Source: PUMD01 sp964599275 (GTDB lineage: Bacteria; Bacillota; Sulfobacillia; SLMV01). Taken from it: a stretch of 63,048 nt of DNA. A program made the position numbers and the translations under genes. The DNA lies in the NCBI GenBank assembly GCA_964599275.1, contig CAZRFK010000004.1:1-63048 (forward strand), written 5' to 3'. The notes below the pieces were generated by a model. That model was not told where the DNA came from and did no database searches. It saw only the letters and a list, made by a program, of their open reading frames with translations. Numbering within the stretch: the stretch's first letter is position 1; each line of letters opens with the position of its first letter. Shown here piece by piece: positions 52,415 through 61,259 of this stretch.

Positions 52415-53686
52415 GTGAGAGGTTTTTCGTTGCGAGTGAACCGGATTGTTTTGCCAGCAGCAGTTCTGCTGGCCGTCATCGCTTTGTTTTTGTTGTGGAG
52501 ATTCGAGCGAGTGACAGAATTTCATCATGAGACGGTGTGGCAGACCCCAGAGTCGTTCTATTCGGGCGAAGAGGAAGATGTGCTCAGACACCGGTGGGGA
52601 ATGACAGCGGCCCCAGATGGAGCAATTTACATCAGCGATGCTGAAGAGAGTAAGCTTTATGTGTTGAATCCCTCACCTGATTTCAGGGAAACGTCCACTC
52701 AACTGCGTCATAGAGAAGTTGTGCTTGATAAAGAAGGAACTGCGCTTACGTATCCAGCAGTTGTCGGTGATTGGTTCTGCGGCACAGGTCGCAGCAGCTA
52801 TCTGTTAGTTTTTGCCATCTCTTCGCTGCATGAGGAAAAACAGGAAGAGATCACCCCCCGTGCTGAAGCAGACCTGGAAGAACTGGTGTCAGAGGCGCTG
52901 GTGAATTTGTCTGATAAGGAAGCGGTAGGTGACGCTCTGATGGTAAAACCTTCTCAGGTGCGGGAATCTGACCTGGTGATTCACCGCCTGGAGAGCAAGG
53001 ATAATCAACATTTCTGGATGTACGCTGACTTGATCACTGATAGCGGCATTTACAGGTTTGTCACCAGCATTGCAGTTGAGAAACTGATTGGCGAGGATCA
53101 GTATCACGACGGGATTATGCACTGGCACTATCTGGCTGAAAAAAGAGAATCTCTGTACGGTTGGCGGTCCATCGAGATTCCGGAAAATGATGCCCCAGTA
53201 GGCAGGATAAGCATGGGTGCTGCAGAAATTGATACAGAGGAAACATTATCCTCTGATGGTAGTCCGGCTGTGATGGATGCATTTGTATGCAACAAAACAA
53301 TAGCCCTGTTAAGCCGCGGGGAAGGCCCTCTTCTTTGGAATCTATACTGGCAGGAGGGGAAAAACTACGGAGTAGTTCCTTGTCAGACAGACTCGAACAG
53401 GTTTCCCCATGTCGTTGCCTGCAGCCCGGAAGGTTTCTGGCTTGCGCAACGTCGGGCTTCAGCAGAAGAGGAAAGTTTGCAGTGGATTCTATATCTTGTG
53501 GATGCCGCGGGACACCTCAGAGCTGAGATAGAAATCCCCTGGCACAAAGGGGGTCATGTAGGGCCAGTTGTATCTTCAGTGGATGCGGATCTATTCTATG
53601 TAATGCATTCAGCTGGTCAGCAGGGTGGCCTGGCTGTAACGGCTGTCCGGAGGGAGACCACCTGGCGTCTGCGGGGGTTTGAGTGA
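52415..53686 (+). CDS. Unknown membrane-anchored protein in the hut operon
   Basis: A 423-residue protein with one N-terminal transmembrane helix (IVLPAAVLLAVIALFLLW) and a large outer part. Segments such as RWGMTAAPDGAIYISDAEESK and LYVLNPS look like beta-propeller blades, but no family could be named. GTG start at 52415 with GGGAGG upstream. It lies 68 bases after hutU and 36 before ftcD on the same strand, so it is transcribed with the histidine genes. It has no known counterpart in classical hut operons. A role in histidine or peptide sensing or uptake is only a guess. Confidence 0.78.
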   Translation: MRGFSLRVNRIVLPAAVLLAVIALFLLWRFERVTEFHHETVWQTPESFYSGEEEDVLRHRWGMTAAPDGAIYISDAEESKLYVLNPSPDFRETSTQLRHREVVLDKEGTALTYPAVVGDWFCGTGRSSYLLVFAISSLHEEKQEEITPRAEADLEELVSEALVNLSDKEAVGDALMVKPSQVRESDLVIHRLESKDNQHFWMYADLITDSGIYRFVTSIAVEKLIGEDQYHDGIMHWHYLAEKRESLYGWRSIEIPENDAPVGRISMGAAEIDTEETLSSDGSPAVMDAFVCNKTIALLSRGEGPLLWNLYWQEGKNYGVVPCQTDSNRFPHVVACSPEGFWLAQRRASAEEESLQWILYLVDAAGHLRAEIEIPWHKGGHVGPVVSSVDADLFYVMHSAGQQGGLAVTAVRRETTWRLRGFE

Positions 53687-53722
53687 TCAATATGAGAGAT
53701 CAAGTAGGAAGGAGTGATGGTG

Positions 53723-54616
53723 ATGGCTTTGATACAGGCAGTACCTAATTTCAGTGAAGGTCGCTGCAAGGAAACTGTTGAGGAAATTTTGAGTGTGTTC
53801 AGGTTACAGTCGGACTGCAAGACCCTGGATCAACATGCTGATGGGGACCATAATCGTCTGGTGGTGACGGTTTTGGGTGATCCCGAATCTGTAGCTGAGG
53901 CTTGTTTTGCCGCAACCAAAAAAGCTTCTGAGCTCATCGATATGGAAGAGCATACCGGCAGTCATCCGCGCATCGGGGCAGCTGATGTTGTTCCCCTGAT
54001 ACCCATTGAAGGAGTCAGCATGAGGGATTGCGTGCAGATGGCCGAAGATCTTGGTCAGCGAATTGCCGAGGAATTAAACATCCCTGTTTATCTTTATGAA
54101 GAAGCAGCGAAAAAGCCCAGTCGGCAGAAACTGGAAAACATAAGACGGGGTGAGTATGAGGGGTTGAAAGAGGAAATAGGCTCTGACGAGCGAGCTCCTG
54201 ATTTTGGTCCCCTTCAGATGCATCCTCGTGCTGGGGCAACGGTTGTGGGTGCTCGTCAGGCCCTCATAGCATACAATGTTTACCTGCGAACTGATGATCT
54301 TTCCATTGCCCGTCAGATAGCTCGCGATGTACGTGCTTCAAACGGTGGGTTTGTAAATGTCAAGGCGATCGGTCTGGAAGTACAGGGCGAAGGAGTCCAG
54401 GTGTCAATGAATCTCACCGATTATCGAAAGACCCCCATCCATCGGGTATATGAGTTTATAAAGAGAGAAGCAGCTCATCGGGGAGTTGGAGTTGAAAAAA
54501 GTGAAATCGTGGGGCTTATTCCCCAGGCTGCACTGCAGGCTGTTGCTGAGTACTACTTGAATCTGGACGATTTCTCCAGAAAGGAGCAGATCCTCGAGGC
54601 GCGGCTGCAGGAATAG
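53723..54616 (+). CDS. ftcD: Glutamate formimidoyltransferase
   Basis: A 297-residue transferase domain that moves the formimino group of formiminoglutamate to tetrahydrofolate, releasing glutamate. IQAVPNFSEGR at the N-terminus, DQHADGDHNR and EEHTGSHPRIGAADVVPLIP are family hallmarks. The ATG at 53723 has AAGGAG upstream. In animals this domain is fused to the cyclodeaminase; here the two are separate genes (ftcD and fchA). Confidence 0.95.
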   Translation: MALIQAVPNFSEGRCKETVEEILSVFRLQSDCKTLDQHADGDHNRLVVTVLGDPESVAEACFAATKKASELIDMEEHTGSHPRIGAADVVPLIPIEGVSMRDCVQMAEDLGQRIAEELNIPVYLYEEAAKKPSRQKLENIRRGEYEGLKEEIGSDERAPDFGPLQMHPRAGATVVGARQALIAYNVYLRTDDLSIARQIARDVRASNGGFVNVKAIGLEVQGEGVQVSMNLTDYRKTPIHRVYEFIKREAAHRGVGVEKSEIVGLIPQAALQAVAEYYLNLDDFSRKEQILEARLQE

Positions 54617-54676
54617 GTGGAGTTTTATATGTAATGGGACAACCTCTGACCGGGTGGATGGGAAGGAAAATCTAAT

Positions 54677-55915
54677 GTGGACAGTACTGCACGGGATCTG
54701 AACATCACAAACATCGGCACTCTCAGCACCCCATTTGATGTGTCTTCAGATTCGGAGAACTTCTGGGAAATTAGAACACTGCAGGATGCTTACATTGTTG
54801 TTCGTGACGGTATCATAAAAGAGATTGGTACCGGTTCTGCATCGGGTGGGGGGAGGACTTTGGACGCGGAAGGACGTGCTGTTGTCCCCGCATTTTGTGA
54901 CCCTCATACCCATGCAGTATTTTCCGGCTGGCGGAGTGGTGAATTTGTTCAACGCCTCCAGGGAGCCGGATATAAGGAAATTCTGGCAGCCGGAGGGGGC
55001 ATACTGTCTACCGTGCGTGCCACCGCCGGGGCATCTGAAAGTGAACTGACTGAACTTCTTGTCGAGCGTCTGTCGACCATGCTGACAAAAGGAGTGCTCA
55101 CCTGTGAGGTGAAAAGCGGTTATGGTCTGCAGCGCTCTGCAGAGCTCAAAATGCTGCGAGCGATACATGCTGCCGCCCGAGAAAGTGAAATAGAAGTAGT
55201 CCCCACCTTTATGGGGGCCCATGCTGTGCCGGAAGAGTATTCTAATGATGCGGCCGGTTATCTGCGGGAGGCCGTAATTCCACTGGTTTTTGAAGTGGCA
55301 GAAAGCGGACTGGCAGAGTATGTGGATGTTTTCTGCGAACCCGATGTCTTTGAGACTGATCTGGCGAGGGAAGTGCTGAAGGCGGGACAGGAGGCCGGGC
55401 TTCACCTGCGTATACATGCTGATGAGATGGAGGCTGCAGGTGGGACAGCCTTGGCAGCTGAGATGGGATGTACCAGTGCGGAGCACCTGCTATCTGCCCC
55501 AGATGAAGAATTGCTGGCCCTGCGCGACGCTGATGTGACGGCGGTTCTGCTTCCAGGCACTGCTTTTATGCTTGGGGAACCGTATGCCAGGGCTCGGTGG
55601 ATGATCGACAACGGTGTAACTGTAGCGCTGGGAAGTGATTTCAACCCTGGCAGCTGCCCCATAATTGATCTTCATCTGATAATGTCTCTAGCCTGTTTGA
55701 AAATGCAGATGACTCCTGAAGAAGCTCTGGTGGCGGTGACCAGAAACGCCGCCCGATCGGTAGGGCGATCTGATCGTGGAGTCATAGGTCAAGGATTTCG
55801 CGGTGATGTGGTTTTGCTTGATGCTGAGGATTATACCCACCTAATGTACCGTCCTGGTGCAAACCTTGTGAGTCATGTGATAAGCGGCGGGCGCCAGGTG
55901 TATTGTCGCGGCTGA
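54677..55915 (+). CDS. hutI: Imidazolonepropionase
   Basis: A 412-residue metal hydrolase opening the imidazolone ring to formiminoglutamate. DPHTHAVFSGWRSGEF holds the metal His pair and substrate residues, HADEM the middle ligand region, and GSDFNPGSCP the C-terminal site. GTG start at 54677, GGAAGG upstream. It belongs to the same superfamily as the four tandem amidohydrolases at the left end but is clearly the true HutI. Confidence 0.95.
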   Translation: MDSTARDLNITNIGTLSTPFDVSSDSENFWEIRTLQDAYIVVRDGIIKEIGTGSASGGGRTLDAEGRAVVPAFCDPHTHAVFSGWRSGEFVQRLQGAGYKEILAAGGGILSTVRATAGASESELTELLVERLSTMLTKGVLTCEVKSGYGLQRSAELKMLRAIHAAARESEIEVVPTFMGAHAVPEEYSNDAAGYLREAVIPLVFEVAESGLAEYVDVFCEPDVFETDLAREVLKAGQEAGLHLRIHADEMEAAGGTALAAEMGCTSAEHLLSAPDEELLALRDADVTAVLLPGTAFMLGEPYARARWMIDNGVTVALGSDFNPGSCPIIDLHLIMSLACLKMQMTPEEALVAVTRNAARSVGRSDRGVIGQGFRGDVVLLDAEDYTHLMYRPGANLVSHVISGGRQVYCRG

Positions 55916-55939
55916 CTACTTGTGTGTTAGGAGGGAAGA

Positions 55940-56581
55940 ATGAAAATGTCAGAACATACGAAGTTTGTAGATTTACCGCTGGGAGAATTTCTCGATAGTC
56001 TGGCTTCTGGGGATCCAACTCCAGGGGGTGGTTCTGCTTCTGCTGCTGCCGGTGCTGCAGGTGCTGCTCTGGTCAAAATGGTGGCGAACCTCACTGCTGG
56101 ACGCAAGCGGTATAAAGAGGTCTCCGAACAGGCTGGTAAGATTAAAGAGGAGTCATCTTTGTTGATGGCAGAACTGAAAGATCTCATGGATGAAGACAGC
56201 CGTGCTTTCGATGGTGTTATGGAAGCAATCCGGATGCCCAAGGAAACTGACAAGGATAAAAAGGCACGCAAGCGAGCGCTGCAGGCGGCCACACGCCAGG
56301 CCACAGAGGTACCGCTGCAGATAATGCGGCGCAGCCACAGAGTTTTGCAGCTGGCTGAACAAATTAGTGAAATAGGAAACCCCAATGCTCTCAGTGATGC
56401 TCTGGTAGCGGGTGGATTAGCCAGAACAGCGCTGCGAGGGGGTGCATGCAACGTACGTATCAATTTGTCCAGCCTGGAGGATGAGGGTTTTACCAAGCGC
56501 GTCCGGGCGGAGATGAATGAGCTTTTAGATGCGTCATCAGATCTGTATGAGGGAATAATACGGAGAGAAGCAGATCTTTAA
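55940..56581 (+). CDS. fchA: Formiminotetrahydrofolate cyclodeaminase / methenyl-THF cyclohydrolase
   Basis: A 213-residue helical protein of the FTCD C-terminal family. DPTPGGGSASAAAGAAGAAL is the folate-binding signature. It releases ammonia from 5-formimino-THF to give 5,10-methenyl-THF, and some family members also hydrolyse this to 10-formyl-THF. TTAGGAGGG precedes the ATG; a second ATG two codons on is possible. It links histidine degradation to Fhs directly downstream. Confidence 0.92.
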   Translation: MKMSEHTKFVDLPLGEFLDSLASGDPTPGGGSASAAAGAAGAALVKMVANLTAGRKRYKEVSEQAGKIKEESSLLMAELKDLMDEDSRAFDGVMEAIRMPKETDKDKKARKRALQAATRQATEVPLQIMRRSHRVLQLAEQISEIGNPNALSDALVAGGLARTALRGGACNVRINLSSLEDEGFTKRVRAEMNELLDASSDLYEGIIRREADL

Positions 56582-56738
56582 AGGTCAACGCGTGGGTTTC
56601 CCCGGGGTAAAGAACCCGTCGGATGAGGATATTTAGCAGGATTTGCTTGCTCGTCCAAGAAGTAATAGTAATTGGCTGAGAGGTTATTCTCTGTCAGTCA
56701 GGAAATTTAGAAGGAATTTCATTTGAGGAGGCTATAGA
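56582..56738. promoter_or_regulatory. Leader region between fchA and fhs
   Basis: Contains hairpins with arms GGGTT / AACCC (about 56593-56617) and GGCTGAGAG / CTCTGTCAGTC (56674-56699). Neither has a T-run. I checked for a ZTP (pfl) riboswitch, which often sits before fhs, and did not find its conserved core. Confidence 0.4.
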
Positions 56739-58502
56739 ATGGCTTTAGATCCCACAAAGCATGAAGACTGGGAAATTGCTGAAGATGCAGAGTCGGATAT
56801 GAAAACGATATTCCAACTAGGAGAAGAACTCGGACTTGAAGAGGAGGAACTTATTCCTCACGGTCACTACGTAGGTAAGGTGGATTATAAGGCGGTAATA
56901 GACCGTCTTGCCGATAAGCCTGATGGCAGGTATGTCGATGTTACTGCCATAACTCCTACTCCGCTGGGAGAAGGTAAGTCAACGACAACTATCGGTCTTA
57001 CCCAGGGTCTGGGTAAAAGAGGAAAAGATGTCGCTGCTACTATCCGTCAACCTTCCGGCGGGCCAACCATGAACATTAAAGGTTCGGCAGCAGGAGGGGG
57101 ATTGGCTCAGTGCATACCGTTGACACCCTTCTCTTTGGGATTGACTGGAGACATCAATGCCATTATGAACGCCCACAACCTGGCCATGGTCGCTCTTAAT
57201 GCCCGTATGCAGCACGAATTCAACTACGGAGATAAAACTCTGGCGAAACGTAATCTCGAGCGTCTGGATATAGATCCGAATAACGTCGAGCTGCGCTGGG
57301 TATTGGACTTCTGTGCTCAGGGACTCCGCGATATTATCATAGGTATTGGCGGAAAAATGGATGGATTCATGATGCGCTCCGGATTCGATATCGCGGTAGC
57401 TTCTGAGGTTATGGCAATTTTATCCGTTACTCGTGATCTGGCAGACATGCGCGAGCGCATGGGGCAGATTGTTGTCGGATATGACAAGCGCGGAAACCCG
57501 GTGACCACCGAAGACCTCGAAGTTGCCGGAGCAATGACCGCCTGGATGGTCGACGCCATCAATCCCAATTTGCTGCAGACCCTTGAAGGTCAGCCGGTCT
57601 TTGTACACGCTGGGCCCTTTGCCAACATAGCGGTAGGCCAGTCATCAATTGTCGCTGACCGGGTCGCCCTCAAACTCAGAGATTATGTAATTACCGAATC
57701 TGGCTTCGGTGCCGATATTGGTTTTGAGAAGTTCTGGAATATCAAGTGCCGTGAATCTGGCCTGGTACCGGATGCTGCTGTTCTCGTTGTTACAGTCAGG
57801 GCACTCAAGGCCCACGGTGGCGCTCCCACTCCGGTTCCTGGACGTCCCCTGGATCCTGCCTATGAAGAGGAGAACATTGAGTGGGTCGAAAAAGGTGCAG
57901 AGAATATGCTGCACTGCATCGAAGTAGTCAAAAAAGCAGGAATCAGCCCTGTAGTTGCTATTAATGTCTTCCATACCGATTCCCAGAATGAGATCGATGC
58001 CATACGCCGCATAGCTGAAGAGGCGGGAGCGCGTGTTGCCGAATCCCGGCACTGGGAGCATGGTGGCGAAGGCGCACTGGAACTTGCTGATAAGGTAATG
58101 GAGGCATGTGAGGACGACAACGACTTTGAATTCCTCTATGACCTTGATACTCCCCTTGAAGAGCGCATTGACCTCATCGCTACCGAGGTTTATGGTGCTG
58201 ATGGTGTAGAATATACGGCTGATGCCCGCAAGAAATTGGAGAGAATGGAAAAGGATCCGGACCTCAAGCGCATGAGCACCTGTATGGTCAAGACGCACCT
58301 CAGCCTGTCCGATGATCCTGAGAAAAAAGGAGTTCCCGAGGACTGGACCTTGAACATTCGCGACATCCTCACCTACAAGGGAGCAGGGTTTGTTGTTCCT
58401 GTTGCTGGTCCGATCAAACTCATGCCCGGTACCGGTTCCGATCCGGCATTCCGCCGCATAGATGTGGACACAGAGACCGGCAAGGTTGAAGGTCTGTTCT
58501 AA
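56739..58502 (+). CDS. fhs: Formate-tetrahydrofolate ligase (10-formyl-THF synthetase)
   Basis: A 587-residue enzyme interconverting formate + THF + ATP with 10-formyl-THF. The P-loop is in TPTPLGEGKSTTTIG, followed by RQPSGGPTMNIKGSAAGGG and FNYGDKTLAKRN-type segments of the family. It is slightly longer than the usual 556-560 residues because of an N-terminal extension. TGAGGAGG precedes the ATG. Downstream of the hut genes it most likely runs in the ATP-forming direction, releasing formate. Confidence 0.96.
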   Translation: MALDPTKHEDWEIAEDAESDMKTIFQLGEELGLEEEELIPHGHYVGKVDYKAVIDRLADKPDGRYVDVTAITPTPLGEGKSTTTIGLTQGLGKRGKDVAATIRQPSGGPTMNIKGSAAGGGLAQCIPLTPFSLGLTGDINAIMNAHNLAMVALNARMQHEFNYGDKTLAKRNLERLDIDPNNVELRWVLDFCAQGLRDIIIGIGGKMDGFMMRSGFDIAVASEVMAILSVTRDLADMRERMGQIVVGYDKRGNPVTTEDLEVAGAMTAWMVDAINPNLLQTLEGQPVFVHAGPFANIAVGQSSIVADRVALKLRDYVITESGFGADIGFEKFWNIKCRESGLVPDAAVLVVTVRALKAHGGAPTPVPGRPLDPAYEEENIEWVEKGAENMLHCIEVVKKAGISPVVAINVFHTDSQNEIDAIRRIAEEAGARVAESRHWEHGGEGALELADKVMEACEDDNDFEFLYDLDTPLEERIDLIATEVYGADGVEYTADARKKLERMEKDPDLKRMSTCMVKTHLSLSDDPEKKGVPEDWTLNIRDILTYKGAGFVVPVAGPIKLMPGTGSDPAFRRIDVDTETGKVEGLF

Positions 58503-58527
58503 ACTCCAACTTATCTTATAGATTCCC

Positions 58528-58565
58528 GGGCTCCTGCTGGTTCCAGCGGGAGCCCAATGCTTTTG
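58528..58565 (+). terminator. Hairpin terminator after fhs
   Basis: A long stem (GGGCTCC then GCTGG pairing with CCAGC then GGAGCCC) with a tiny TT loop and an imperfect T-rich tail (AATGCTTTTGG). Likely ends the hut-fhs operon. Confidence 0.72.
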
Positions 58566-58617
58566 GAACGAAAGTTGTGAGTGAATTCTTTTCAGCAACC
58601 AATTGGAGCTGATAGAT

Positions 58618-59388
58618 TTGTCTTCGAGTAATCACTGCATGCCCACTTTCAAATTCAGCGAAGTTTCTTCCACTAACGATGCTGCCCGAAAGATGATAAA
58701 GGATGGGATCATAGATGGACCTGCTGTGGTCTGGGCAGAACGACAGTTTGCCGGAAAAGGTCGGAAAAGGCGAGACTGGTTTTCGCCTGCCGGGGGACTG
58801 TGGATGACCCGGGTGCTGAAGCCACGCCTCAAAAGAACCAGACGGCCGCTGTACGCATTCTTGGCTGGAGTGGCTGCTGTCCGGGCGGTCAAAAACGTCT
58901 GTGCAGCTGCTCCAGCGTTGAAGTGGCCCAATGATATTCTCTATGAGGGACGAAAACTGGGGGGGATTCTGTGTGAAAGTTCCGGCTGTTTTCTCTTGAT
59001 TGGGGTGGGTATAAATGTTGCCCCGGTACAGTGGCCCCAGGAAGTTTTGCAGACAGGACGGATTTGTCCAATAACAATATCTGAAGCTGTTCAATGCGGA
59101 CCAGATGGTTGGCATTCACTCCGAGTTCAGCTGCTGGAAAAACTCAACAATGAAATATCCCGTTTGCATCAGCAAACAGACTGCGAGGGACAGCTACTGA
59201 TACAGCAGTGGAAAAAGCATTCAAACACCCTGGGAAAACAGGTGAGGATAATTGCTGACGATGGTGAGACCGTGGAGGGAGCTGCCATTGATGTCAGCCA
59301 GAACGGAAGTCTGCTCGTGCGCGGAACAGATGGACAGCAGCATTCATTTCAAGCCGGGGAAGTAAGCTTGCGCTGCAGGGAGAGATGA
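58618..59388 (+). CDS. birA: Biotin-[acetyl-CoA-carboxylase] ligase (no HTH domain)
   Basis: A 256-residue biotin protein ligase. The biotinyl-AMP loop FAGKGRKRRDWFS and LKWPNDILYEGRKLGGIL with the catalytic lysine are clear, and a C-terminal SH3-like domain follows. There is no N-terminal helix-turn-helix, so it is an enzyme only and not a biotin repressor. TTG start at 58618 with TTGGAGC upstream; another TTG at 58603 is less well placed. Confidence 0.9.
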   Translation: MSSSNHCMPTFKFSEVSSTNDAARKMIKDGIIDGPAVVWAERQFAGKGRKRRDWFSPAGGLWMTRVLKPRLKRTRRPLYAFLAGVAAVRAVKNVCAAAPALKWPNDILYEGRKLGGILCESSGCFLLIGVGINVAPVQWPQEVLQTGRICPITISEAVQCGPDGWHSLRVQLLEKLNNEISRLHQQTDCEGQLLIQQWKKHSNTLGKQVRIIADDGETVEGAAIDVSQNGSLLVRGTDGQQHSFQAGEVSLRCRER

Positions 59389-59407
59389 GAATATGGAAGG
59401 TTCTAAC

Positions 59408-60355
59408 ATGAACTTGACTGATATCAGAGGAGTTAAGGTAGGTCATTACACAGATTCAGATTGTGTTACAGGACTCACCGCTATACTTTTTCCAGATGGA
59501 GCTGTGGCTAGCGGTGAGGTTAGGGGGGCTGCTCCAGGTACGCGTGAAATGTCTCTTCTGAGTCCGGAACGTACTGTTCAGAGAATAGATGCGGTGTTGT
59601 TAACCGGCGGAAGCGCTTTCGGTCTCGATTCTGCTTCCGGAGTGATGCGTTACCTGTCCCAGCAGGGACGAGGTGTTGAGGCGGCAGGTGAGCTTGTGCC
59701 CATTGTCCCAGCTGCTGTAATCTTTGACCTGAACATTGGATGTTCAGTTTATCCTGATGGTAATGATGCTTACCATGCCTGTAAGAATGCTTCAGAAGAG
59801 CCTGTGCAGCAGGGCAGTGTGGGAGCAGGAACCGGCGCAACAGTGGGTAAAGCTGCCGGGGTTGAACGGTCCTCCAAGGGTGGCTTGGGTTCAAGCTGCG
59901 TTGATCTTGCAGGTGGAGGCCGTGTTGGCGCAGTCTGCTGTATAAATGCTCTGGGTAATGTAGTTGATGAGCAGGGTACAACCCTTGCTGGTGTGCGAAA
60001 AAGTGAAGGCGGATACCATTCAGCAGAAGACATTATCCTTGCAGGCGGATTCAGTGCCAGCCATCATCCGAGTAATACCACATTGTCAGTGGTAGTCACT
60101 GATGTCTGTTTGGACAAGGTGGCCTGCCTCCGGGTAGCCCAGATGGCTCATGATGGAATGGCACGGAGCATTTACCCGTGCCACACCGCATATGACGGTG
60201 ATGCCGTCTTTGTGGTATCTCTGCAGCGAAAAAATGGCAGTGCGATGCAGGTAGGTATTGCAGCCGCACGTGTTGTAGCTGAAAGCATCCGGCGGGGAGT
60301 GCAGGAAGCCGAATCTCTGGGAGGAATACCGTCAGGTTTAGGTGCTGTCCGCTGA
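59408..60355 (+). CDS. P1/S58-family aminopeptidase (DmpA-like, N-terminal nucleophile)
   Basis: A 315-residue self-processing hydrolase of the DmpA/BapA family. LTDIRGVKVGHYTD and LTGGSAFGLDSASGV are N-terminal family motifs; SNTTLSVVVTD with Thr224-Thr225 is the likely autocleavage/nucleophile site. Family members cleave L-amino acid amides or beta-amino-acid dipeptides. GGAAGG precedes the ATG at 59408. It follows birA by 19 bases and precedes an ECF transporter and coaX. Confidence 0.88.
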   Translation: MNLTDIRGVKVGHYTDSDCVTGLTAILFPDGAVASGEVRGAAPGTREMSLLSPERTVQRIDAVLLTGGSAFGLDSASGVMRYLSQQGRGVEAAGELVPIVPAAVIFDLNIGCSVYPDGNDAYHACKNASEEPVQQGSVGAGTGATVGKAAGVERSSKGGLGSSCVDLAGGGRVGAVCCINALGNVVDEQGTTLAGVRKSEGGYHSAEDIILAGGFSASHHPSNTTLSVVVTDVCLDKVACLRVAQMAHDGMARSIYPCHTAYDGDAVFVVSLQRKNGSAMQVGIAAARVVAESIRRGVQEAESLGGIPSGLGAVR

Positions 60356-60360
60356 CCCCT

Positions 60361-60389
60361 TTGATGCAACACCGATTAAGGGCTAGAAT
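60361..60389 (+). promoter_or_regulatory. Promoter for the ECF transporter-coaX operon
   Basis: TTGATG (60361-60366) and TAGAAT (60384-60389) are separated by exactly 17 bases. Transcription would start near 60396 and produce a leader of about 140 bases containing the structured element at 60419-60483. Confidence 0.65.
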
Positions 60390-60418
60390 ATACTCATTAG
60401 GAAGGTCCTTAGGGTGAA

Positions 60419-60483
60419 CCTCTGTGTTGTGGTTGGTGAGCCGGGACGATCCCGCCTGGACTTATCAGAATCCACCATAGAGG
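60419..60483 (+). ncRNA. Structured leader RNA, possible riboswitch or pan-type motif
   Basis: Nested pairing can be read directly: CCTCTGTG (60419) with CATAGAGG (60476), eight base pairs; inside it GTGG with CCAC; at the tip CGGGA-CGA-TCCCG with flanking AG/CT across a C-C mismatch. Bulged and internal-loop bases lie between the stems. It sits in the leader of the ECF transporter gene, followed by coaX. This could sense pantothenate or a related vitamin, but I do not recognise it as an established riboswitch class. Confidence 0.6.
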
Positions 60484-60535
60484 GAAAACAATCTGCGTCC
60501 GTCATCCTTTTGGAGCCGGAACGGAGGTCATAAAC

Positions 60536-61258
60536 TTGAGCAAGCTATCATTACGACATTATGTATTGGCTGGAATACTGGGAGCTCTAATTGCCGCTCT
60601 GGGATTTACTCCTTTGGGGATGATTCCGGTGCCCACTCCGGCCGGAGCGGCGACCATCTTGCATATACCGGTAATATTGGCTGCTTTACTGGAGGGTCCT
60701 GTTTTTGGTGGGATTGTCGGATTCATGTTTGGAGGGGTGAGTTTTTACCGGGCAATCGTAGCTCCTTCTAATCCCGTAGCTCAGGTAATGTTTACAGAAC
60801 CACTGACGGCATTTTTGCCGCGGATTTTGATCGGTTTGACCAGTTTTTGGGCTTTCAGGATTGCGCAGAAGAAGACATTACGGAAGATTATTTCCGCAGC
60901 CAGCGGGCTGCTCATATGGGATCTCAGCTATAGAGTGGCCTATCATTTTGAAGTAATTCCTGGTGGGCTCAGCAGTTATCTCTATTTTTTTCCCATGGGG
61001 GCACTGACGTTTTACGTCCTGGTCAATTTGCTGTCAGGTGAAAATGCTCCAGTGGTTGCAGGGGCATTAGTTGGTAGCCTGACTAATACAGTGGGTGTGT
61101 TGGGGTTAGTAACGTTACGTGGTATACTTCCTTTGTCGGCTAGTGCCGTGATTGCTGTGGTACAGGGTTTACCTGAAGCAGCTGTTTCAATTTTAATAAC
61201 TCTGCTTTTATACAAGGCACTGCTCAGACGTCGTAGTTTTTGGAGAAGGGAGCACTAA
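60536..61258 (+). CDS. ECF transporter S component, probable pantothenate or vitamin uptake
   Basis: A 240-residue membrane protein with about six helices and the N-terminal ALGFTPLGMIPVPTPAGA and HIPVILAALLEGP segments typical of ECF S components. It would pair with shared energising subunits encoded elsewhere. Its placement 1 base before coaX makes pantothenate the most likely substrate (inference). TTG start at 60536 with GGAGG upstream. It is longer than many S components (about 180-200). Confidence 0.82.
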   Translation: MSKLSLRHYVLAGILGALIAALGFTPLGMIPVPTPAGAATILHIPVILAALLEGPVFGGIVGFMFGGVSFYRAIVAPSNPVAQVMFTEPLTAFLPRILIGLTSFWAFRIAQKKTLRKIISAASGLLIWDLSYRVAYHFEVIPGGLSSYLYFFPMGALTFYVLVNLLSGENAPVVAGALVGSLTNTVGVLGLVTLRGILPLSASAVIAVVQGLPEAAVSILITLLLYKALLRRRSFWRREH

Positions 61259-61259
61259 C

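Noticed and set aside
56582..56738. ZTP (pfl) riboswitch before fhs
   Set aside because: Only simple hairpins are found; the conserved GGACTGGCG and CCGCCTGGGC elements are absent.
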